DNA of 64,000 nucleotides from Sclerodactyla briareus (Eukaryota; Echinodermata; Holothuroidea; Dendrochirotida; Sclerodactylidae), in NCBI GenBank assembly GCA_026419785.1, contig JAODTK010005808.1, positions 62,001-126,000 of the forward strand. Reading direction: 5' to 3'. Positions 55,056-64,000 of this stretch are shown here, one piece after another (position 1 is the first letter of the stretch; every line of letters starts with the position of its first letter). The position numbers and the translations under genes are program-made. The notes below the pieces were generated by a model, which did not search any database, was not told the DNA's origin, and saw nothing but the letters and a program-made list of their open reading frames with translations.

Positions 55056-57580
55056 GTCATTTTTCGTCAACTCCACAGATGACAAGCCTGTGGTTTACTT
55101 GCGTTCGTAGTACATCTGCATACGCAAACTTGTACGGCCCAACGGGAAAGTGCCTATTTCGTGCAACTGATCTAAACAATTTTAACCATTTCCCTCAAAT
55201 ATTGTCTTTATAAAGGCTACCATTCTATTCCTTTTGCTCACTACGGGACGTTAACACCGTATGGGCACAGAAGCCCGCGATTGTCGGGGCGCCCCCGCAA
55301 TCGTAATCTGGGAGAAAAACTCACTGAATAGGCCTAATAGGCGGCCAGTATGCCCGAATGAATTCGAAATCGACAACTTGTGTGTTGGTGAAATACTTGA
55401 GAGGTTGACACGAAATGTTAGAATATGAGTGGGCAATTCAGGAATATACAATGCCCCGAAGTAGTTTACAACTGACTCGCTGAGCTCGGGTGCCGCCGCC
55501 ATCACGTGTTATTACGTGATACAATGGTATGATAGTGATTCAGCGAACAGTCGAGACACTGTTCCACAGCATGATTTGTCTATTTTGTCATTGGAGAGGA
55601 GTAATATAACGGTAACCATGGAATATTAAAAACACGGATTAATATAATGAATTTAGGAATACCGTATAGGAATCGAGTGAGGTATCTAGTACTAGTAGTT
55701 GGACATCTGCAGCGTGTGAATCGCCCTCAAGCCCCGAAATCCTATGAGAGAGATATCGAGAGGAATTTGCAGCGAAGGTTAACAGCGGGTGCCCAGATCC
55801 TGAATACAGCGACGGACACACACCACTCCTCTATCTAAGGGAAAAAACTATTTTAGATCAATTGGAAATTACGTGTTCCCGAATGTTGAAATTACCCTCC
55901 GAATTGTCCTATGCAAGATGGTACAACTGGTTGACTGAGAACGTTCGTTAGTTTTCGTGATTAAAATTATCAAGAATATCTTGGTATTAGAATGGGGGCA
56001 ACGGCGACTTAATAGGCTCTCTCTAATGTGCATGACAGGGACATGCTAAACGATTGACGTTCAGACGATTCATACAACAGTTACTATCAATAAATGCAGC
56101 AAGTGCCGCTAGGTTTCTCCAGTTGGAATAAGACCAGTCAACAAAAGGTTGTTACAGATGGTGACCGCGAGTCCTGTATTCCCTGCTAGGGAAGGGGGGG
56201 ATGGAAAATAGGAAAACGGAGAGGGGGACGCTGGGATGGGGGGGGGGGGGGCGGGGGGACGTGCCATTACTCAATTATTTAATGTACCGGTTATTCCAGC
56301 TTTTAGATATATCGCGTTGTTATTCTGTCTCTGTTGCTTTGTGCGCGACATAGGGAGGGGTGATAAATTGCGGCAAGACGATCTAGCTGTTGGTCGATGG
56401 TGAGGATGTCAATTTTTCGCGCAACTCGTTTCAAACTTTCGAACTCACCAGATGAGGGGTTCTGCCCCTTGCCCCGGCCCCAGGGATCGGTTGATCTCTG
56501 GAGGACGGCTCTGCTCAATAGTCTAGCAGAACGGATTATCTGGGTGATACGAGGTTCTGAATAATGACGATGAAATCACCCAGATGTACACTACCTAACG
56601 TACACTGAAAATATACGTCTTGAAATTTTCTTACTCCCTTTGTTAAACAGTGTCCGCTGGACCTCAAACCATTCTTTCCTCGGCAGCTGCAAGGCCCCGG
56701 GTCCCTCCACAGGCGTGTTGACGAATAATCAGGCAATTTGAACATATTTGTATTTTTGCTATTTGGGGTGTCTCATTTTGCCCGATTGCATTAAGTGTTG
56801 GCTCCGCCTCAAATTAGGAAGGTGAGCTTTCCCGCCTTGTACGCAGATGTGAAATGGGAAAGAAAGAAGACAAATAAACGTGAACAGTTAAGTTGTTGGG
56901 GTTATTTCAAACGGAGGTGAGGGAGGGGGGGGGGGTATACGAAAGGGAACTTTGAACGCTTTGTCAGGGAATATATTGGACCCTCCTGAATATCGTCGAG
57001 CCACCACTTGTGTTCAGATGTTTGAAATTTTTCTATCATCCTGCGTCCCTTTCTAAAATCACTGCTTATTATTTCATAACATACGAACAATACCACTGAA
57101 TACGTCAAAATTTCCCATCCCTCCCTGAATCCCAACCCCCTACTCTCACCCTTTTCTTTTTGCTCGTCTCATTTTTCGTCTCAAAATCACCCGACTGCGT
57201 CTCTAAATTTTGAAGGCTGGGGCTCTCTTGTCTCTGACTCTACCCTATCTGGCTACGCCACTGAACTCCACATTCTACAACGGAACCCCAAACGTGGGGA
57301 CCTCATCCCTCAACCCACTCAGAGAAACGGCGAGTGACTGCTGCTGCACCTGAACTCAGTATGCGTGACCTTCAACAAAGCGTAACTGTATCATTCTTCG
57401 ATTACAGCGGTTGTTGGTGTGCGGTTATAATCGTTGAAATCAAAATTTGTGAGCAATATTTCAGCGGGAAGAATTATTAAAGCCAATGGTCATATAAATA
57501 GGACTGGACTTTTGATAATTTCTATATATCACATCATGACAGCAGAAACCAGCTCAATGTCAGCGCCGATTGAGTGTTAA
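55056..57580. other. No gene recognised
   Basis: Contains G-runs near 56239-56258 and 56927-56936 and otherwise unremarkable sequence. Short open frames have no recognisable family. Confidence 0.5.
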
Positions 57581-57583
57581 AAA

Positions 57584-57623
57584 TAGCACAATCAGCTATT
57601 GCAAAATTTGCCTTGTGACATCA
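57584..57623. repeat. Short dispersed repeat shared with 19476-19514
   Basis: AGCACAATCAGCTATTGCAA and AATTTGCCTTGTGACATCAG match the intronic copy. Confidence 0.5.
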
Positions 57624-59199
57624 GTACAAAGTCAATGTAATATATATACATATGTTTGTCCATTGAGAAATTTTTGTACCGAACAACTGTAGGACGGGAT
57701 CCGAACGAAAACCACAATCGTTCTGATGTATAGAAATCATCTCGTCGATTATAGGTTACAACCCTATTTCGTTTTCGACAGTTATCATGGTGCAGAAAGG
57801 AAGCATTTACTGTGTAGGTTATATGGGCCGCGTTTGCCCCGTACCCGTGATGTCATTAGATTCTCAAATTGAAAGATCTCAACAAGTGAACATTAAAGAA
57901 CCTCCCCAGTTGGGGTGTGGGTTTCTTATGTCCTTTCTTTCACCTGTCCGAAGTGTTGGTGGAAGGAATTCTGTTACATGACCATTGACCGTTAAACTGT
58001 AGGCATGGATGTTGGGGAAAATGTGAGACACCCAAGCGTCTGCGTGGCGATGGTAAAATCTTTTGGCACTGATTCAGGAATGAGGGAAAACCAAACTGAT
58101 TATAGAAAATGGAATGACTCAAGCAGCGGGACTGTCCATTTTTGTTATAGGGCGTGAAACACCGCTTGTCACAGTTCATTTTACCCCGCAGAGTTGGGGC
58201 CGGAAATATACAAACGGTTTTGTACACATTGATTAGAAAAAGCCTACGCTAACGATTTTGTTCCCCACAACTGTCAACACAGATGTCGCGTATAGACCAC
58301 TGTTTGCTTTCTTGATTGTCGTGTAAACTGATTCACTGTGGGGCACATGTCAACTCATTCTTACACAGCAAGTATCATGTTGCACCCCAAATACTTCATT
58401 CTCCCATCCCTAAAAAATGTTCACCAGAATCATCCCAATCCAAAATTTCCCAGTGTTCATGGATTGCGGAAGATTTGGGAGATAATCTCAAACCTTACTA
58501 ACGACAGAAATTGACATATTCGTAGCGCACGCACATAAAAATATTTCTCCCCAGTCGATTTTTTTTTTTACCCGCGTGTGACTCATATTGCCCACACCTA
58601 GGATATTATTTGAAGGGCCATAGATATCTAGAGATCATGAATAAGGACGATAAATTGCTTGATTCGGAAGAAAAGGAAATTCCATAGAATTCAATTGCCG
58701 TGTACGAAATTGTTGCCGTATCTGTACACATGATAATTTTGCTTACTCACTGTTTGTTCCCGTTTATAGTCTATGGATTCAATAGTTGGAAATATGGTGT
58801 TCAGGATGGAGTGAAAAAGGATCACATATTAACGAAAACGAACGTTGTTCAGAAGAGAGCACACGATAAGTTCATGCGGAAGGACCATACAATGTAGCAG
58901 CCCATGTATCATTGTCGTTGATTGGCTTTTTGGCCAAGATATTCCACAGAAGGTCATTCCCCGGGCGGTGATAGCGGCGTTAGAATATATTGGTACAGGG
59001 GGCTGATTGCGCTATATTCGGTGTGGTTGCTTTTTAATTTTAAAATTCTATGTGCCGCTGTGGAATATAAATACTATCTTTGTAAACTGAAATATGACAC
59101 ATTCAGACACTGGCTCCATCTCATTTCAAATGACTAATTTGCGATTTTTCACACGCGTTTCGAACCCGCATACGCTGCAATGGGATCCCAGCCTAAGGG

Positions 59200-59430
59200 T
59201 ATGTTCACCACCAGTGCGATAAGATTACGATAATTTATCGGACGTCGAGTTAAAAAGTAATATTTTCAATAGGAGTGTCAAACTAGGGCGATACGATCCG
59301 ATTAATTTTATGGGAGTTCAAGTTGAACAATGTTTTTTACACTAGGTTACGGATACGATACGATAATTTTAACGGACGTCAGTTAAAAAGGTGTTTTTCA
59401 ATAGGGTGTTCACATAGTGCGACTACGATA
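59200..59430. repeat. Tandem repeat, about 70-bp unit, three copies
   Basis: The shared pattern GTTCACACTAGTGCGATACG, ATAATTTTAACGGACGTCGA, GTTAAAAAGTGTTTTTCAAT appears near 59203, 59275 and 59335, with indels. Confidence 0.7.
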
Positions 59431-59719
59431 GGGACGAGACGCTACATTTATCGAAGGCAATACCCTTTTTCGAGAAGTTACTGCTGACCCGTCGCTGCTA
59501 AACAAACCGCCGACCCATTTCAAATCTTTTAGTTCTGCGAAAAGGAAATGAAAAAGAGTTGGTTGAAGAGGTGATTGTACAGTGCAAAGATAACAACTAA
59601 GATGAAGCTTTCCAGTCAGTATACAAGGGTATAAACACTCTACTGAGACAGCAATATTAAGCATCCACAACGACATATAGCACGCTCGCGGGATCGGCAC
59701 GAGACGGTTCTCATTGATG

Positions 59720-60035
59720 ATACTCCGATATCAGCACTGCGTTCGGACACCGTCGATCAGGAAACCGTGAACACACACTAAATGCATCCATTAGGATTGA
59801 CGACTCAGCACACAACTGTTGTGAGTTATTGAGCGATCGTACCAGAGTCTCTTTGCAAACATCGACATGGAGTTCCACAAGGGTCTGTCCTAGACCAGTT
59901 CTATTCTCAAATATACTCGGACATTCCAATTTGTCATTCCAGAGTACAACATCGCTCTCCCCACTATGAGAGACGGCATTCAACTCTATACCAGCTTGAT
60001 TCACTGATCCATTGAAAAACTGAAGTGCTGTTGGA
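59720..60035 (+). mobile_element. LINE reverse-transcriptase middle fragment
   Basis: Combining frames: D-I-S-T-A-F, D-T-V-D-Q-E-T-V (motif A), L-N-A-S-I-R-I, S-D-R-T-R-V-S-L, G-V-P-Q-G-S-V-L (motif B) and I-Q-L-Y-T-S-L-I-H after a damaged Y-A-D-D. This is the L2/CR1 style of LINE. The 109-residue antisense frame over it is a shadow. Confidence 0.75.
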
Positions 60036-60744
60036 GGCATGTATTTTTATCGGGGAACTCGACGCTGTTGTCACAAGCATGTTGATCAGTGGGATGGAGG
60101 TTGGCGGGGCGGACAGTTCCTCGACGACGCAACTATTGACGTTACGTTTGAAACAAAAAAACCAGGAAGAATGGGGAAGTAACTTCATTCAAAATGTATT
60201 TTTCCCCTCAAAACAAGTATGTTGTAATGTAGGTCCGACTAGAATGTATTCTACACAATGGATATATTAGCTACTATTAGCATCGTAGTGTGAGCGTTTC
60301 TGGCAAGAAGAGGGAGAAAACGAGGGTAACTGTTATTTGTTTGCTAACAGGTCTATGTAAGTTCTCCAGGTACTGTAATGATTTAGTTTTTTTGCTTTAG
60401 GGGAATACCTCTCCCGAACTTACTTATCTTGAAACTGGCATGCGTTTTCATGCATGCGACCTCCAACTTATTGAACATGGTATAGCTTTTCGTACAGTGG
60501 CTGACAGTTCTTGGAGCTCTGACCAATCATGAAACCAGTATATTATATTGATATAAAAAAAAACATGCTTAAAACACCTCCATACATTCACTAAATACCC
60601 AATGGGTTAGCTTGTACATGCCGTACCAGACGACCGTAGATCTCAGCACAATCCACGAGAGCCCCGAACAAGTAACAACCCGAACCGACCGTCAGAATAA
60701 CACCGATTAGTATTAGGCAAATAGCCGAAGGGAAACATCACAGG

Positions 60745-60882
60745 ATGGAACAAAACACTGGCGACGACTACTCTATGGGATGTTACAACTGTGGCGAACG
60801 AAATCACCAATGTCGAAACCTGCTGTCATCGCCACCACTGAGCTGTAACACCTGTGGTGGACATAGACATAAGTCGCGCTAG
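60745..60882 (+). CDS. Small reading frame with zinc-knuckle-like motifs
   Basis: An intact 45-codon frame from ATG to TAG: M-E-Q-N-T-G-D-D-Y-S, then M-G-C-Y-N-C-G-E-R-N-H-Q-C-R-N-L-L, then P-L-S-C-N-T-C-G-G-H-R-H-K-S-R. Two C-x2-C-x4-H/x-H units resemble the paired CCHC knuckles of nucleic-acid-binding ORFs in mobile elements. In the first unit the His-to-last-Cys spacing is one residue instead of four, and the second lacks its last cysteine, so zinc binding may be impaired. Host origin is unlikely; it is next to other mobile-element pieces. Confidence 0.45.
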   Translation: MEQNTGDDYSMGCYNCGERNHQCRNLLSSPPLSCNTCGGHRHKSR

Positions 60883-60890
60883 CCGTCCAA

Positions 60891-61246
60891 GGCGGATCTA
60901 GCCCAAACAACACTTGAAGGGGGCAGTTGATCAGGGGGCGCCAGATTAGTTTGGCCAATTATTCTGTGACATCTAAGCGGAGCGCCACCATCATTGGCGC
61001 GGAGCGTGGTCGAAAATTTTGAAAAATTGAGCCTCCAGATTCTACAGGGAAAAGGCCTTTCCACCTGCGAAAGGGCATTGGATAATCATCTTATTTTATA
61101 TTCAAGAACTTATTATACAGTACTATTATTCTATTATTTTATATTATTTTCATATTTTTTCTTGGGGGGAGGGGTTATGGTGGTTATCAGTTTTGAGGGG
61201 AGGCAAATCCCCCCTTACCACCCCCCTCCCTCAGTAGATCCGCGCC
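60891..61246. mobile_element. Non-autonomous element with GGCGGATCTA / TAGATCCGCGCC ends
   Basis: GGCGGATCTA at 60891 and TAGATCCGCGCC at 61235-61246 are nearly inverted. The interior has GGGGGCGCCAG, GGAGCGCCACCATCATTGGC and a G/C-homopolymer-rich right part. The same terminal and GCGCCACC motifs recur at 61652 and 62890-63113. Confidence 0.5.
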
Positions 61247-61651
61247 TTTTGCTGTGCCAGATTATAAGGAGCGGATGGAGTGAAAAATGAAAACAATATA
61301 TGTATCCCAAGGCCAGAAACGGGACTAATTCGGATAAACCACACATTCAACTATGATAAACGAATGGTGACCGTTTGCACGATCGAGTGGTTAAGCAGGG
61401 CCATGAGGTAAAACCATGTATATAAACGACAGTGGAAGACAGACACAGTTAGAATGAAAACACGACAAGTGGGACATATACAGGAATGGCGGTTTCGTAT
61501 TGGGATAGTTCCTTATAGGACATACTGATCGTAGATGCGATAACAGAATACCAATCTGTAAGGCTGATCTAGCTTTTCGATATCGATCGGGCTTGTATAC
61601 GATATACGAAACGGGGAAGCTAGTGAACATAGGTGACGGACAGTCTTCCGA

Positions 61652-61790
61652 GGCGGATCTAGGAATTTCAGTTAAAGGGGCGCAAAAATAGTTTGACAAA
61701 GGAGGGGTTCAGGAGAACCTTTGCACTATCTGAAAGGAGCGCCACCTGCATACGGGTGGCGCGCGTCCATACAACATGGGCGCAGAAAAC
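61652..61790. mobile_element. GGCGGATC-family element, left end
   Basis: GGCGGATCTAGGAATTTCAG, then GGGGCGCAAA and GAGCGCCACCTGCATACGGG. No right end was identified. Confidence 0.45.
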
Positions 61791-62880
61791 GGGGGGACGG
61801 AGGCATGTCCCAACAATATTCGAGACTTTCTCCCATTGACTTGTGTTTCCACACACTATTTTTCTACAAAAATGGCCAAGAAAATTGTGGCTTCACAAAC
61901 CCTCCAAATGGCCGGAACGAAAATCTGGGGGGGTCTAAGTTACTTGTACCCAGGATGTTCTGGGAAGTTGTCTAAGAAAATTTTGCTCTCTGGAGTTTGG
62001 ACGCAGGCTTAGAAGTAAAAACACAATAATAAAAAATTCCACCATTATTAATGTCATGCCGCCATGATCGGGAATCGTAGAATGAAAGTTCTTCGACATA
62101 CCATCCATTCCCAGCATGCCCAAGGGCATGCTTTGCAACAGTCATTAGTCCATTCTCTCAAATAAAATTGAGTAGCAAAAGAGGTGCCTTGGACAGTGGT
62201 ACCTCCAGGACTTTTCATTTCTGGGAGAACAAGGGGGCACAGACATTTGACGGGCGGTTGGGGGGGGGGGGGGGGGGCACCCATTAAAAACGGGTGGCTT
62301 GAAATGCCCGCCGAACACTGACGGCCGAATCGGCCGGTCCGTGCTCGGTAAAATAAGCTGAGATCTGGTCAGTATTTGGTTTCAAGGTCACATTGGTCAG
62401 TGACTTATCCTACTGGAAGGTTGGAAATTCACTTCAATATAACATGAACACCGTTTTTTCACTCAGCTGAGTCATTTATGTGATCAAGGGACAGAATAGG
62501 ACCTAAATCAATGTAAATTTTGACCGGAAATTCGTATTTAGAAAGAAGGAGGCAGACTAGTTCATCTAACACAGGGTAGGGAGTAAGTCAAGCGTGGCTG
62601 CAAACACCGACCAGCAGTTGGCACTACAAATTTGGCCGAGACTGACCGTTCGTATTATATGAACGAAAACTAAAATCGCCGTTGAAAGTTCTATCAATCT
62701 ACATCAGCCACAAAACCATTTTCATGGAAACATATGAACGATGATTGGAATGAACGTCTCAGGTGCCATGAAACTTGGGTTCCCAGTAGGTTGACAAACC
62801 TCATGAAGGTCAAATTTCTCGCGTCCGAGAAAAGTCATAAAAAACGTCCCTCCGTCAAGCCGGCCAAACTGGAATGAAAA
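61791..62880. other. No gene recognised
   Basis: Contains a G-run near 62262-62277 preceding CACCCATTAAAAACGGGTGG, which fits the same repeat style. No coding signal. Confidence 0.5.
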
Positions 62881-62889
62881 TTATTATTA

Positions 62890-63113
62890 CGCGAACGCCA
62901 TCACTGGTTGGCGCGGAGAGTACGAGAAAATTGTGGGTTTACCAGCGCCACAGATGTCCGGGAAATGACCTTCCAGGGCGTTTTCGTTCGTTAAGTGCTC
63001 TGGCAAGCTTCAAACATTCTCAAGCCGGAAAATTTTTTACAAACAAAATAATAAAATCCTCTCTATTATTTTCTAGGTGGGCGCGCGCCGGGTGCGATTC
63101 CCTGGATCCGCGC
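62890..63113. mobile_element. GGCGGATC-family element, right part
   Basis: CGCCATCACTGGTTGGCGCG near 62895 resembles CGCCACCATCATTGGCGCGG at 60984, and the unit ends CCTGGATCCGCGCC at 63100-63113. Confidence 0.45.
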
Positions 63114-64000
63114 CCGGTGTTGTGTTAGTATAGTGACCTTTTTTTACATGTACATACGCGTACGATGGCGGGGTCATTTAATAGACAGCTCTAGTCTATG
63201 GGGCCAATGATAGCAGGTTGTGGTGCCTTCCAGTAGTTTGTAAAGGCATTACCGTGACCAGAAGTAGCTTAGATCATGCGGCAAGCTAACAAGTATATGC
63301 GCGGTTTTCGCACGGAAAATTTTCATGGGGCGCGGTTTGTGTATACGTACTGTAGACTATCATGGTGCCCTAGGAGGTCGACCACGGTTTGATAAATGGA
63401 ATTATGACTACAATAAAACTCCAGAAGGGGAAGGGGCGCAATTTACCTGGATGGGGGGGCGCCAATCCACACCCAAAATCCGTGAGGGGGGGGGGGCAAT
63501 GCTCCTAGTTGCCCCCCCTGATCAGCCACTGCTGCCGACAAGTTTTAGGTGTGGCCATTGTGAAGACTAGCGCCGACGTTTTCACCACCAGTGTACCATT
63601 CACTCCATGTTGACCTACCCCAGAGGTCAACAATTGCCTTGAAGGTATACCCATCGCATCAAACATGTACAATTTGGTTTTCTTAATAATAATCATCTTC
63701 ATCCCATGCTTGATCAACTGCAATATTTCATGAATAACCATGATATGGAGTTTTATATATTTGCTTCAAAGGAACATTTCAAATGGATAATTTTTTAATT
63801 CTGAAGTTTGCATTCCAGGTTTTTTTTACGTTAAAGACGTACGAGCGGGAAAGCAGGAGGAGGGGTTGTCATTATTATATTTGCAAAACAACTCATCAGG
63901 ACGATCTGAATATGGAAACAGCGATGTCGAAGCACTATGGCTCGAAGTTAGGCTACCATTTACGAGAAAGTACCTTCTCGTGATTGACCCCCCGATTCTA
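63114..64000. other. No gene recognised
   Basis: G/C-run element debris near 63440-63540 (GGGGGGGCGCCAATCC, G-run, CCCCCCCTGATCAGCC). The rest is unassigned. Confidence 0.45.

Noticed and set aside
57787..57981. 64-codon frame starting M-V-Q-K-G-S-I-Y
   Set aside because: No family resemblance, no splice context, and of a length expected by chance.
59711..60040. 109-codon minus-strand frame
   Set aside because: Shadow of the LINE reverse-transcriptase fragment on the + strand.

Overview
The window looks like nuclear DNA of an animal, most likely a marine invertebrate deuterostome (echinoderm, hemichordate or lancelet type); this placement is an inference. The signs are widely spaced small exons with GT/AG borders, EGF and SEA modules, tRNA-derived SINEs, LINE reverse-transcriptase fragments and several tandem-repeat families. 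No prokaryotic gene, rRNA or CRISPR array was seen.

The left two thirds (about 2.9-39.4 kb, + strand) hold one large split gene whose 5' end lies outside the window. More than twenty exons can be read. They encode an array of calcium-binding EGF modules (2.9-18.3 kb), then cysteine-rich EGF-like modules with a C-x-x-C core (16.8-17.0 and 21.6-23.1 kb), a SEA domain split over two exons (24.0 and 25.6 kb), two EGF modules next to the membrane (29.0-29.7 kb), a transmembrane helix (34.2 kb) and a three-exon cytoplasmic tail. The tail ends with a serine-rich exon, a PDZ-ligand-like Thr-Ser-Phe C-terminus and a stop (39.33-39.44 kb). The order EGF array / SEA / two EGFs / helix / tail resembles IMPG-type proteoglycans and SEA-containing membrane mucins. 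SEA is named partly after a sea urchin sperm protein. Many exons carry one or two single-base frameshifts while cysteines and most splice sites survive, which points to uncorrected long-read errors more than to neutral decay. A decaying paralogue is not excluded.

Introns hold repeats: a 110-bp minisatellite (1.2-2.6 kb), 85-bp and 24-bp arrays (3.3-4.2 kb), a transposon-like element with perfect 20-bp inverted ends (4.6-5.96 kb), a dispersed family with ATTCCTTGAC...GTCAAGGAAT ends, a SINE (20.1 kb), a tRNA-like relic (22.5 kb), a roughly 60-bp array (25.8-28.3 kb) in which nearly every unit carries a consensus-like 5' splice site, and a roughly 1-kb tandem duplication (30.5-32.7 kb).

The right third (39.5-64 kb) has no convincing host gene. 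It holds LINE reverse-transcriptase pieces (40.8, 43.0, 59.7 kb), a small zinc-knuckle reading frame (60.7 kb), a SINE (50.7 kb), non-autonomous elements with GGCGGATC-type ends (60.9-63.1 kb), and a striking 190-bp satellite (44.3-48.1 kb) whose units reverse orientation halfway, making a giant inverted repeat.
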